From contig JAUILA010000032.1 in the NCBI GenBank assembly GCA_030432655.1, positions 1 through 50,482 of the forward strand: a stretch of DNA of 50,482 nt, in the 5' to 3' direction. Origin of the DNA: Bacteroidia bacterium (GTDB lineage: Bacteria; Bacteroidota; Bacteroidia; Cytophagales; Cyclobacteriaceae). The translations under genes and the position numbers were made by a program. This document shows, piece after piece, positions 25,722 to 35,156 of this stretch; the stretch's first letter is position 1; each line of letters begins with the position of its first letter. The notes below the pieces were generated by a model. It worked only from the letters and a program-made list of their open reading frames with translations. It made no database searches and was not told the DNA's origin.

Positions 25722-28104
25722 CGAGAATTCCCAGCTTTTCCCCCAGGATCAGGAACTGTTCTTTCCAGTCCGGTGTCACCGTATCAAATATCAGCTGATC
25801 GCTGTTCATTTCGAAATACAGGTTCTGCGATTTGTAAAGTTCGGGTTTAAGATTCATTGACACCAGGTATTGAAGAAACTGGTTCAGACGCCCTAGTCTT
25901 TCGGGTTCTGAAAGATGCTTACGGGCTCTGATTAACGCGGCGTAAATTGATTCAGAGGCATATTTTTCCAATGACAGGGAGTCATCAATGGTCAGGTTCC
26001 ATTTTTCAAGTTCGTCAGCAATTCGCTCCAGTTCATCAAGGTCAATGGCATCATCATTCAGGGCATTCCTGAGGTCTGCGTTTACCACATATTGCAATGT
26101 GGTAAGGTATGCCGAAGGAATAGGCACATTATCATTTTTAAGTGAATTAATGAGCTGATAGTCGCGGTTATAGATCCTCCTGAACGAATTTTCCACCTGC
26201 ATCAGGCTATTCTCCATGATCATATTGAGCACTTTCCGCTTTTCATCCTTAAACAGGTACCACAGGTTGTACTTGGCAGGGCCAAAATAACGCTGAAGGA
26301 TACCGATCATTTCTCCCAGGTTGCTCAATTCAAATGCTTCGGTAAGCTTAATGTGCATTTCATGAAATACCTGATCGGTCATATCCAGCGATATATTACC
26401 AATGATATTTTGCTGGCCCAGGTAAAGAACCGCAAACTTGAAATGCTTCTCAGAATAGGTTACGCGCGATTTTACATGGGTCGAGCCAACCGCCAGACGA
26501 TGTGCCCCGGCTTCCTGTCGTTCAAATAATTCACTGGTGGCACTGTAGTTAAATACCGGCAATGACTCTGGGTGCTCTTCAAAAATACTCGCAACTGCAT
26601 AGTGAACTCCCACACGTTCCAGAGTCAGACGGGTCGGTACCACTACGGCCTGGTAGATGTCCGCTCCTGAATCATATTTCTTCAAATTACTTTTTGCGGC
26701 GGACATTCTGCGGACAAATTCAGGCTCCAGCGACACATCTGATTCCTGCTCGGCGAGCTGAATAGCCCGGCAGGCGTATTGCAGAATCTGAATCGTCTCG
26801 ATCCCGGATATTTCATCAAAAAACCAGGCACAACTCGTAAACATCAGTAAGCAATGTCGCTGCATTTCCAGCAATCGTAAGGCCTTGGTACGATTGGCTG
26901 GTTTGATTTTAAATTTCTTTAGAAATTCTTCCAGACCGGTGCGACGGTTTAGAATCATTTCAATGTATTCGTTTCTGGCCTGCCAGGGATTATTGATTAC
27001 ACTTGCTCCGTCTTTCTCGTAAACGGCAATGCACTCATCCCGAAGCCAATCGAGGGTCTCACGAAGTGGTGCTCTCCATTTCTGATTCCAGTTGGGATAC
27101 CCCCCGGTATGACATCCGCAGTCTTCCTTCCAGCGACCTACCCCGTGAACACAACTCCACGAACTGTCTTCCTGAATTTGTGCCTCCATATCAACGCTTA
27201 CCTTGTCCAGGTATTCTCCGTAATTCGTAAGACTGACTTCCGGATGATGCTCAATATAGTCCAGGCAGAAGGCAAGCGCCATGTCGCCGTGTTTGTGATG
27301 GTGACCGTAGCTTTCACCGTCAGTAGCAATATGTACCAGTTCCGATTCCTGTTTGTTTTCAAACCCGGTCATCAGCCTTTTGGCAAATTCCTGTCCGTTA
27401 TTAAGCAGTCCGTTAAAAGCAACCGACTGTGATAAGTCTCCATCGTAAAAGAACAGGTATATACTTTTACCGGAGGGCAGGTTACATACATACGGGACAC
27501 GCGGGTCAACCGTGTCATGTCCTACCTGTTTCCATTCCTTTTCCCCTATCCTTCGTACTGCTTTCGCCTGGCGCGGTGCGAGTACAGTATATTTTATATT
27601 ATTTTCCGCAAGTACTTCAAGGGTCTCGGTATCGACGGCAGTCTCAGCCAGCCACATTCCTTCCGGTTTGCGTTCAAATCTTGATTCAAAATCAGCGATG
27701 CCCCACTTTACCTGGGTTTCCTTATCCCTGCGATTGGCAAGGGGCATGATTATGTGGTTATAAACCTGTGCCATGGCCGAACCATGGCCTGAAAACCTTT
27801 TAATACTTTGCCGGTCTGCTTCAATGATAGCCTGGTAAACTTCCAGAGCATGCTGCTCGAGCCACGAAAGTAACGTCGGACCAAAATTAAAGCTGATGCG
27901 GGAATAATTATTGAGGATTTTCCGGATAACACCTTTTTCATCCAGTATCCTGGAAGCTGTGTTCGGACCATAGCATTCGGCGGTTATCCGCTCATTCCAG
28001 TCATGGAAAGGGTAAGCCGAATCCTGTAATTCAACGGTCTCAAGCCAGGCATTTTCACGCGGGGGCTGATAAAAATGACCATGTATGCAGATATATTTTT
28101 GCAT
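25714..28104 (-). CDS. GH57-family protein with DUF3536 domain
   Basis: This is a large cytoplasmic carbohydrate-active protein of 796 residues. The N-terminal half (about 1-400) is a GH57-type (beta/alpha)7 barrel opening with ICIHGHFYQPPRENAW and carrying GMWLAETAVD, whose Glu154 matches the usual GH57 nucleophile, plus HGHGSAMAQ-like and DGESYGHHHKHGDMAL segments. The rest fits DUF3536. GH57 members include alpha-amylases, 4-alpha-glucanotransferases and branching enzymes; proteins of this subfamily are uncharacterised as far as I know. It lies 75 bp downstream of glgB on the same strand, suggesting a role in alpha-glucan metabolism. Its start codon lies in a stem-loop (see 28102-28132). 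Confidence 0.88.
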   Translation of the reverse strand: MQKYICIHGHFYQPPRENAWLETVELQDSAYPFHDWNERITAECYGPNTASRILDEKGVIRKILNNYSRISFNFGPTLLSWLEQHALEVYQAIIEADRQSIKRFSGHGSAMAQVYNHIIMPLANRRDKETQVKWGIADFESRFERKPEGMWLAETAVDTETLEVLAENNIKYTVLAPRQAKAVRRIGEKEWKQVGHDTVDPRVPYVCNLPSGKSIYLFFYDGDLSQSVAFNGLLNNGQEFAKRLMTGFENKQESELVHIATDGESYGHHHKHGDMALAFCLDYIEHHPEVSLTNYGEYLDKVSVDMEAQIQEDSSWSCVHGVGRWKEDCGCHTGGYPNWNQKWRAPLRETLDWLRDECIAVYEKDGASVINNPWQARNEYIEMILNRRTGLEEFLKKFKIKPANRTKALRLLEMQRHCLLMFTSCAWFFDEISGIETIQILQYACRAIQLAEQESDVSLEPEFVRRMSAAKSNLKKYDSGADIYQAVVVPTRLTLERVGVHYAVASIFEEHPESLPVFNYSATSELFERQEAGAHRLAVGSTHVKSRVTYSEKHFKFAVLYLGQQNIIGNISLDMTDQVFHEMHIKLTEAFELSNLGEMIGILQRYFGPAKYNLWYLFKDEKRKVLNMIMENSLMQVENSFRRIYNRDYQLINSLKNDNVPIPSAYLTTLQYVVNADLRNALNDDAIDLDELERIADELEKWNLTIDDSLSLEKYASESIYAALIRARKHLSEPERLGRLNQFLQYLVSMNLKPELYKSQNLYFEMNSDQLIFDTVTPDWKEQFLILGEKLGILVK

Positions 28105-28132
28105 CGGTTTCTGCTTAGGTAGAATAAACCGA
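28102..28132 (-). promoter_or_regulatory. Inverted repeat covering the GH57 start codon
   Basis: In the minus-strand transcript UCGGUUU pairs with AAACCGA over 7 bp with a 15-nt loop, and the last A of the stem is the first base of the AUG. The hairpin could limit translation, or the DNA dyad could be an operator. No Shine-Dalgarno site is visible here. Confidence 0.35.
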
Positions 28133-28179
28133 CAATACTAATATTTTATCGCGGAAGTTGTGAATAGTTTGCAATAAAT

Positions 28180-30135
28180 TTAATCTTCCGGAACAAACTT
28201 CAGGATGGTTACACCCAGCGGGGGAAGTTTCAGGTTCAGAGAATGGTCCAGTCCATGATACTTGGTAGCCGTACTGCTGAGCACCCCGTTCATCAGTCCG
28301 CTCCCGCTGTATTTTTTATCATCAGAATTCAATATCTCCTTGTAGTCACCTCCCAGGGGAACACCTACCCTGTAGTTATAATGCGGAATGGGAGTGAAAT
28401 TGCACACTGCGACAACGAGTTCATCGGCTTCATTACCCATTCTGGCAAACGCAATAATACTGTTTTCATTATCTCCGTAATCAATCCAGCGAAAGCCTGA
28501 AGCTTCAAATTGCTTTTCATATAATGCCGGTGTGGACTTATACATTCGGTTCAGGTCACGTACCAGGCTCTGAATGCCCTGGTGAAGCCCCTGGTTCAGC
28601 ACATGCCAGTCGAGACTGGATTCATGATTCCATTCGGTACGCTGAGCAATGTCAGAGCCCATAAAAAGCAGGTTGGTTCCCGGATGTGCGAACATATAAC
28701 TATACATCAGCCGGAGATTGGCGAATTGCTGCCATTCATCCCCTGGCATACGGTCCATCAGTGAACCTTTGCCATGCACCACTTCGTCATGTGAGAGCGG
28801 TAACATAAAATTCTCGGTGAAGGCATACATGATGCTGAAGGTGATCTCGTTTTGGTGATATTGTCTGTAAACAGGATCCTTCTTAAAGTATTCAAGTGTA
28901 TCATGCATCCAGCCCATCATCCATTTCTGGCCAAATCCAAGTCCTCCCAGGTAGGTCGGCCTGGAAACGCCTGTCCAGTTAGTGGATTCCTCCGCAATGG
29001 TCACAGCGTCCGGTATGGCAGAGTACACGGCTTCATTCATTTCCTTGAGAAACGATATCGCCTCAATATTTTCATTCCCGCCATACTCATTAGGCACCCA
29101 TTCTCCTGCATTTCTTGAGTAATCCAGGTAAAGCATGGAGGCCACCGCATCCACCCTAAGTCCGTCAATGTGATACTCTTCCAGCCAGAACAGGGCATTG
29201 CTGATGAGGAAACTGCGAACTTCGAACCTGCCATAGTTGAATATGGCACTCTTCCAGTCCGGGTGAAAACCTTTACGCGGATCAGCATGCTCGTACAAAT
29301 GGCTGCCGTCAAACTTATACAGACCATGGGCGTCATTCGGAAAGTGCGACGGCACCCAATCCAGGATAATTCCTATGCCTGCTTTATGCAGTGCCTCAAT
29401 CAAATATTTAAAATCCTGCGGCGACCCATACCGGCTGGAAGGCGCGAAGTATCCGGTAATCTGGTAGCCCCACGAACCGTAAAAAGGATGTTCCATCAAT
29501 GGCATGAATTCAACATGCGTATACTCCATTCGCTTTACATACCGCACCAGTTCGTCGGCCATTTCCCGGTAGGTAAAGGAACGATTGTCTTCCTCCACAT
29601 TTCTTTTCCACGAACCGAAATGCACCTCGTAGATTGAATATGGCTTATTTTGCCCTTCCTCGTCCTTGCGTTTTTTCATCCAGCTTTTATCCTTCCATTC
29701 ATAGCCTGTGTCCCAGGTTATGCTTGCTGTCTTTGGTGGTTCTTCCGAAAAGCGACCAAACGGATCTGCTTTTTCAACAATTTGTCCGTCCTGAGCTTCA
29801 ATAGAGAATTTGTACGCCTCACCGTGGCTTATACCCGGGAAAAACCCTTCCCAGATTCCTGAGCCGTCCCAGCGGACATTAAGCATATGATTTCCGCGCT
29901 GCCAGTGGTTAAAGTTTCCTATAACTCCTACGGATTTAGCCGAAGGAGCCCATACAGAAAAATAGTATCCTTCCTGACTTTTGAATTCCACGAAATGGGA
30001 ACCCATTTTTTCATATAATTTATAGTGTTTGCCGGCCTTGAAGAGGTGAATATCAAATTCCGTCCATCTGGAATAAAAATCCGGCTCGTTGGATTCTTGT
30101 TTTACAGGAGAAGGTGCCTTCTTTTTTCTAGCCAT
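28180..30135 (-). CDS. glgB: 1,4-alpha-glucan branching enzyme (GH13)
   Basis: GlgB makes alpha-1,6 branches in glycogen. The 651 residues contain an N-terminal CBM48 (about 45-145, YYFSVWAPSAKSVGVIGNFNHW), the GH13 barrel with nucleophile Asp329 (GLRVDAV), acid/base Glu382 (IAEEST) and transition-state Asp450 (LSHDEVVHG), and a C-terminal beta domain (about 550-650). All catalytic residues are present. The N-terminus is Lys-rich (MARKKKAPSPVK). The gene lies between glycerate kinase and the GH57/DUF3536 gene on the same strand. glgA, glgC and glgP are not in the window. Confidence 0.96.
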   Translation of the reverse strand: MARKKKAPSPVKQESNEPDFYSRWTEFDIHLFKAGKHYKLYEKMGSHFVEFKSQEGYYFSVWAPSAKSVGVIGNFNHWQRGNHMLNVRWDGSGIWEGFFPGISHGEAYKFSIEAQDGQIVEKADPFGRFSEEPPKTASITWDTGYEWKDKSWMKKRKDEEGQNKPYSIYEVHFGSWKRNVEEDNRSFTYREMADELVRYVKRMEYTHVEFMPLMEHPFYGSWGYQITGYFAPSSRYGSPQDFKYLIEALHKAGIGIILDWVPSHFPNDAHGLYKFDGSHLYEHADPRKGFHPDWKSAIFNYGRFEVRSFLISNALFWLEEYHIDGLRVDAVASMLYLDYSRNAGEWVPNEYGGNENIEAISFLKEMNEAVYSAIPDAVTIAEESTNWTGVSRPTYLGGLGFGQKWMMGWMHDTLEYFKKDPVYRQYHQNEITFSIMYAFTENFMLPLSHDEVVHGKGSLMDRMPGDEWQQFANLRLMYSYMFAHPGTNLLFMGSDIAQRTEWNHESSLDWHVLNQGLHQGIQSLVRDLNRMYKSTPALYEKQFEASGFRWIDYGDNENSIIAFARMGNEADELVVAVCNFTPIPHYNYRVGVPLGGDYKEILNSDDKKYSGSGLMNGVLSSTATKYHGLDHSLNLKLPPLGVTILKFVPED

Positions 30136-30220
30136 AAATGGGTGTATTAGCGTACGTTTGGTTTATGTAATTTAAGCAATTGTCAAGGAATGATTGAATA
30201 TAACGATTAATTTTTGCTGC

Positions 30221-31324
30221 TCAGGATTTGAACTGAAGGCTTGTCATAAGTTCATGCCCGGCCTGCCGGATGTAGTTGGTTGATCTTGCCATCGACAGTT
30301 CCTTTGAACCCGAGAGTTCAGTGAGGGAAATTATGCGGTCAAACCCATGATCTCCGCCATCCGTGCCCCCAAAAATTCCATACACGCTTTTTCCGTACTT
30401 TCTTGCCAGTTCGCACATACGAAACGGGGCTTTACCGAAGGAGGACTGCCGGTCAAAGAATCCTTCCCCGGTTATGATCACATCGGCTTTTCTTACTCGT
30501 TCTTCCAGGTTAACGGCTTCTGCCATTACTTCAAATCCGCTTTGCATACGCGCACCGAGGCAGGTGAAAAGTGCAAAGCCGGTTCCCCCGGCAGCCCCGG
30601 CTCCGGGCACGTTGCGATACGTACCACCGCAAGCATTCTCAACTGCTTCTGCAAATACGCCGGTGCGCTTCTCCAGCTTACTAATATCATCATCAGAAGC
30701 TCCTTTTTGCCGGGCATAAATGCGGGCCGCGCCGTTTTCGCCGAGAAGGGGATTTGTCACATCAGCTGCACATATTACTTCCACATTATTAATTAGTTGT
30801 ACAACTTCAGTAAAATCAATACTTGAAATATTATGCGCATCACTGAACTGGCTTATGTCCTTAATTCCGGACAGAAACCGGACGCCCAGTGCCCTGAGCA
30901 TTCCCATCCCTGCATCATGCGTGGCACTACCTCCCAATCCTACAAATAACCTTCGGGCTCCATGTGAGATTGCATCTCTTATCAATTCTCCCAATCCAAA
31001 AGTAGTCGCGTGCAACGGGTCCAGTTGGTCCGGAGTGAGTAATTCAATTCCTGAGGAGGAGGCAATTTCGATATACGCATCAGATGATCTCAGTCCGTAT
31101 GCGGCAATCACTTGTTTGCCGGTCGGCCCGGTTACCGGAATACTGATTCGCTGGCATTCGTCTCCGCAACAAGCCTCAACAAACCCTTCCCCTCCATCCG
31201 ATAGCGGCTGTCCGTCAACTTCTGTTACCTGATCGTATTCATCGCAAACTGCTTTCAGTTCATTTATAACTCCTGTCGCTGAAACAGTGCCCTTGAATGA
31301 GTCCGGTGCAATGAGAATTTTCAT
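30221..31324 (-). CDS. Glycerate 2-kinase (GarK/GlxK family)
   Basis: This kinase phosphorylates D-glycerate to 2-phosphoglycerate, feeding lower glycolysis. The 367-residue length, the N-terminal MKILIAPDSFKGTVSA and the conserved GLGGSATHDAGMGML (about 131-145) are typical, and GxGAAGGTGFAL and ITGEGFFDRQS follow in the C-terminal half. It starts 7 bp after the TMEM220-like gene stops, so the two are probably cotranscribed. Glycerate could come from photorespiratory glycolate, from sugar acids, or from breakdown of glucosylglycerate-type solutes; the sequence does not say which. Confidence 0.93.
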   Translation of the reverse strand: MKILIAPDSFKGTVSATGVINELKAVCDEYDQVTEVDGQPLSDGGEGFVEACCGDECQRISIPVTGPTGKQVIAAYGLRSSDAYIEIASSSGIELLTPDQLDPLHATTFGLGELIRDAISHGARRLFVGLGGSATHDAGMGMLRALGVRFLSGIKDISQFSDAHNISSIDFTEVVQLINNVEVICAADVTNPLLGENGAARIYARQKGASDDDISKLEKRTGVFAEAVENACGGTYRNVPGAGAAGGTGFALFTCLGARMQSGFEVMAEAVNLEERVRKADVIITGEGFFDRQSSFGKAPFRMCELARKYGKSVYGIFGGTDGGDHGFDRIISLTELSGSKELSMARSTNYIRQAGHELMTSLQFKS

Positions 31325-31331
31325 CTACCGG

Positions 31332-31682
31332 CTATTTTCTGAAATAGATCAGGATCAATCCGGCAAGCGCAATCCAAAGACCAAAAAACTCCCTGGTGAG
31401 TTCGATGTATGGCCGGTCAAAATGCATTTCTTCGGTAATGGCACCCGGGTCTCCTGCCCCGAAATAGTCTATCACACCACCGATATATTGCAAACTGAGG
31501 ATGGCCCCGGCAATAATAAAAAGTCCGATAATTAACCGGTTGTGCCAGCCAAACAGGTTCAGAATAATCAATGCCGCCGCGACGCCGTAGATCAGGATCC
31601 AGTAAAGCGGATCAGGGTCATTGTATTGAACCGCGGCGAATACGATATAAAGAATGGCAAGCGCGATTTTTACAATTTTCAT
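31332..31682 (-). CDS. TMEM220-like four-helix membrane protein
   Basis: This 116-residue integral membrane protein has about four transmembrane helices (residues about 3-21, 27-46, 50-70 and 96-114). The family landmark is the QYNDPDPLYWILIYG segment after the first helix, as seen in TMEM220 proteins. A conserved loop holds EEMHFDRPYIELTREFFGLW. The function of the family is unknown. It is spaced 7 bp from glycerate kinase downstream and 112 bp from the PQQ dehydrogenase fusion upstream. Confidence 0.8.
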   Translation of the reverse strand: MKIVKIALAILYIVFAAVQYNDPDPLYWILIYGVAAALIILNLFGWHNRLIIGLFIIAGAILSLQYIGGVIDYFGAGDPGAITEEMHFDRPYIELTREFFGLWIALAGLILIYFRK

Positions 31683-31763
31683 CTTAAAATAGGTCTAAAG
31701 CAGCTTTTTGTGGATAAAAGTTAACTCGGGTAAATAATTAATCAAGCCTTTTGAACGTTTTTT

Positions 31764-31794
31764 TATCGGGAAGCGACAAAAATTCCTTCCGATA
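31764..31794 (-). other. Bulged stem-loop directly after the ThuA-PQQ gene stop codon
   Basis: TATCGGGAAG (31764-31773) pairs with CTTCCGATA (31786-31794) over 9 bp with one bulged G, and the stem begins right at the stop codon. On the transcribed minus strand it is followed by an A tract, not a T tract, so it is not a standard terminator. It may protect the mRNA 3' end or be chance. Confidence 0.3.
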
Positions 31795-34700
31795 CTATTG
31801 CTTAAATTCTATCCAGTCCAGTTCAAGCATGGGTCGGTTGCCTCCCGGTCCGTCGAAAGTAATATACAGTTTGTTCATTACGCCATATTGCGCATTTAAT
31901 GTTAATGAAACAATCTGGTCTCCCTGCTCATCAATATGCACCTCTCCGAGTACCTCCCCGTCCGGTCTGTCCCGGCGCAATTCAATCTTACATTCGGCAA
32001 GTCCGTTAACATTGAAATCAACTGAAGTAACAGTACTCAGATCAATATTATCGAACCAGACATATGAATCACTTTTAATATCATTCAGGATGCCATTGCC
32101 GGCTGAATTCACATAATCAGACATTCCACTCATTCCCGAATTTGTTTCTGCCTGAACGCGCGGATTCCTGAGAATCAGCTGTTCTGATTCCTTAAGTCCG
32201 CCGTATTCATTTCCCTTATCAGTATAGGAAGCCGTGATCAGATACAATGCCTGACGATTCTCCGCCTCATGCCTGTCAGTGGTTAACCGTCCGGAAAGAG
32301 AGGTGTTTGAGGCCTCTCCGGCGAGTTCCAGTTGATTCAGACTAAGGATATACCTGATGATATTTGCCGCATCTGCCTGGTCAAGGTCCGGGTGTGCTGC
32401 CATGGCCTGCTCACCCCAGACTCCCCCACCTCCATTAATGATCTTCTGTGTCAGGTATGGAATAGCTTCCGGATCATTATAATACCGGGCCGCCACCGCC
32501 GTATACGACGGACCCGCAGATTCCGCATCAATTTTATGACAAGCCTTGCAGTCCAGCTGTTCCATCGCATTTTTCCCCATAACCACGGGACTGGGCAGCT
32601 GATGGCCCTGGGCTATTTCGGTCATATCGTATCCATCTTCCAGGAAGTCTTCAGAAATGACCACCTCCCCGGGTGAAATAGTTCCGGCTTCGGTGGAACC
32701 ATCTTCCTCATCCACTACCTTCACATTATAGGTCAGCGATCCATTCCCAAAATAAAAACTCTGATTCCCGTCCACCATAATTGAAATTTCCGGTGACTCA
32801 TTGCCCGGGCGAATAATGGCATAATCACGTGCTTCGTCTTCACCATCCCTGCCAACGGCATTCACAAAGAAATATCCGGCCTGGTCAAAGGTATAGGTGA
32901 GCGTATCGCCCTCCCCGATTTTGTCCCTTCCGACATACCACTCGATCGATACTCCATCACCATCAGGATCAAAGCTGTCACGTGCATCAAAGAAAACCGT
33001 AAGAGGCGTTTTACCGGTGGTTTCCGTAGTTGCCAGCCTGATTTCCGGGGGCCGGTTTCCAGAGTTGTAATTAATCCGGGAAAGGCGCGCATTGGTATTC
33101 TGCTGAAACCATCCAGCCCCATACTCCAGGGTATACATGACCCCTGAACGGGAAAAATCCATGTCGATCAGATTTTCAAATGAAATATGGGAGAGAAAAG
33201 GCTCCAATTCCACCAGCTTTCCTTCCTCGTCCATAGTGACCGCGAGTATCCAACCGCGCATCCAGTCATAGGCAAGAAGTTTTCCGTCATAATACGCCGG
33301 AAAGGTCCCGGGCGTTTGCTCAAAAAGATCATGATAATATACATACCCTGCCATGGCATTCCTGCTGCCGTTTTTGACAATCGGAAATTCTTCGCTGATC
33401 CCGTACGGATACCAGATCAGGGGCGGATTGGCCGGAGGTAGTTCTCGCAGACCTGTATTGTTAGGAGAATCATTAATCGGGTGTTCAGGATCAAAATAAT
33501 CTCCTGACTGTCCTGTGGCGAAATTAAAATCCCGGTAAGCATAATTGTTACCAATAAAATAAGGCCACCCATAATACCCGGGTTCGTCCGCACGGTTTAC
33601 CTCATCGTACCCACGAGATCCCTTGAGGGGGCTGTCATCACTGGCATCCGGTCCCACATCGCCCCAGTAGAGCGTACCTGTCTTTCGATCCACATGGATC
33701 CGGTAAGGATTCCGGCAACCCATGACGTAAATTTCAGGCCTGGTCCCTTCCGTTCCCGGCGGAAACAAGTTACCCTCGGGAATGGTATAGGTCGCATCCT
33801 CCTGAACAGTAATCCGGAGAATTTTACCGCGCAGGTCATTGGTATTTCCCGGGGCCCGTTGTCCGTCCCAGTATTTCCGGCCATCACGTTCATCAAGCGG
33901 ACCATACCCGTCTGATGCAAACGGATTGGTATCATCCCCGGTAGACAGAAACAGGTTCCCGTCCGGCCCGAAGGTAATAGAACCGCCGGTGTGGCAGCAT
34001 TCTTCCCGTTGGACCGGCACTTTCAGAACCACTCTTTCAGTATAAAGCAGCAACCTGTTGCCATCCATTTCAAATCGCGACAAATGTTGAACCGGCTCAT
34101 CTCCTGCGGGAGAATAATACATATAAACATACCGGTTATTTTCAAAATCAGGATCAATGGCCAGTCCCATCAACCCGTCCTCCTGCCCGGTATACACATC
34201 AATATGTGCAATCGTACGAACCGAATCGGCACCGGGAATAAATAACTTAACATCACCTTTTCTTTCTACAAATAAGACCCTGTCATCAGGAAGGACGGCC
34301 AGCTCTGTGGGCTCGTCCAGGTTGAATGCAAAAACTTCCCGGGAAAACCGGTCATTATCAGGCCGCAATGGACTGGATGCAAAATTATAATTGAGCTCCT
34401 CTGCAGTGATATAAAGCAGTGCTTCCCGCATCATTTTCTGAAAGTCCGCCTCGGAATACGTTTCTTCCGTATGCCCGAATCCAGTGTAAAACGCTTTACC
34501 CCCGTCGTATTCATGATACCAGGTGATTGGGTGGTCCCCATTCATATTACCTCCCTGGTAGCTGGACTCATCCAGTTTGAGCAGGGGAATGATATCGGCA
34601 CTTACACTTCTGTAATTGTACCACTCATCTGTACGCTCGAAGGAGTCCGGAAGAAAATCCGTGGATGAATGATCATTTTCAGCCTTAACGACCGTTGCGG

Positions 34701-35154
34701 TTCGCACATTCGGATCATTGGGATGGCTTTCAAAATATCCACCAACAAGTCCGTTGTACCAGGGCCAATTGTATTCCGTATCTGCCGCGGCATGAATCCC
34801 CAGAAACCCTCCCCCGCTTTGAATATACCGCTCAAAGGCTGCCTGCTGTCCGCCGTCCAGTATATCCCCGGTGGTGCTCAGGAAAATAACTGCAGCAAAT
34901 CCGGATAACGAATCTTCCCGGAATATTCCGGCATCTTCCGAGGCTACAGCGACAAATCCTTCGTCCCTGATTATCCCGCTTAAAACCTCGATTCCTTTTT
35001 CTATGGACGCATGGCGATACCCCATGGTCTTACTGAAAATCAGAACCTTCTCCGGGAGGGTGACATTCTCAACATCCTGTTTCTTCTGGCAACCGGCAAT
35101 CACCATGATCAGCAGAGTCAGGATCAATCCCCGCTTGCCAACTTTCTTCAGCAT
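31795..35154 (-). CDS. Multidomain lipoprotein: ThuA, PQQ-type sugar dehydrogenase, PKD, cytochrome c, C-terminal beta domain
   Basis: This 1119-residue envelope lipoprotein (lipobox IAGC, Cys22) appears to be an oxidative sugar-processing enzyme. Domains in order: ThuA-like glutamine-amidotransferase fold (about 38-255, FSKTMGYRHASIEKG, GGGFLGIHAAADTEYNWPWY); glucose/sorbosone dehydrogenase beta-propeller (about 285-690, with GQEDGLMGLAIDPDFENN, CCHTGGSITFGPDGNLFLSTGD and GCRNPYRI); PKD domain (about 700-790, SFDPDGDGVSIEW); cytochrome c with haem motif CKACH (Cys869-His873) and a later Met-rich loop; and a carbohydrate-binding-like beta domain to the end (LDWIEF). The haem domain could accept electrons from the dehydrogenase. 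It lies 2 bp from the DUF1080 gene. The substrate is unknown. The domain limits are my estimate. Confidence 0.88.
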   Translation of the reverse strand: MLKKVGKRGLILTLLIMVIAGCQKKQDVENVTLPEKVLIFSKTMGYRHASIEKGIEVLSGIIRDEGFVAVASEDAGIFREDSLSGFAAVIFLSTTGDILDGGQQAAFERYIQSGGGFLGIHAAADTEYNWPWYNGLVGGYFESHPNDPNVRTATVVKAENDHSSTDFLPDSFERTDEWYNYRSVSADIIPLLKLDESSYQGGNMNGDHPITWYHEYDGGKAFYTGFGHTEETYSEADFQKMMREALLYITAEELNYNFASSPLRPDNDRFSREVFAFNLDEPTELAVLPDDRVLFVERKGDVKLFIPGADSVRTIAHIDVYTGQEDGLMGLAIDPDFENNRYVYMYYSPAGDEPVQHLSRFEMDGNRLLLYTERVVLKVPVQREECCHTGGSITFGPDGNLFLSTGDDTNPFASDGYGPLDERDGRKYWDGQRAPGNTNDLRGKILRITVQEDATYTIPEGNLFPPGTEGTRPEIYVMGCRNPYRIHVDRKTGTLYWGDVGPDASDDSPLKGSRGYDEVNRADEPGYYGWPYFIGNNYAYRDFNFATGQSGDYFDPEHPINDSPNNTGLRELPPANPPLIWYPYGISEEFPIVKNGSRNAMAGYVYYHDLFEQTPGTFPAYYDGKLLAYDWMRGWILAVTMDEEGKLVELEPFLSHISFENLIDMDFSRSGVMYTLEYGAGWFQQNTNARLSRINYNSGNRPPEIRLATTETTGKTPLTVFFDARDSFDPDGDGVSIEWYVGRDKIGEGDTLTYTFDQAGYFFVNAVGRDGEDEARDYAIIRPGNESPEISIMVDGNQSFYFGNGSLTYNVKVVDEEDGSTEAGTISPGEVVISEDFLEDGYDMTEIAQGHQLPSPVVMGKNAMEQLDCKACHKIDAESAGPSYTAVAARYYNDPEAIPYLTQKIINGGGGVWGEQAMAAHPDLDQADAANIIRYILSLNQLELAGEASNTSLSGRLTTDRHEAENRQALYLITASYTDKGNEYGGLKESEQLILRNPRVQAETNSGMSGMSDYVNSAGNGILNDIKSDSYVWFDNIDLSTVTSVDFNVNGLAECKIELRRDRPDGEVLGEVHIDEQGDQIVSLTLNAQYGVMNKLYITFDGPGGNRPMLELDWIEFKQ

Positions 35155-35156
35155 CC

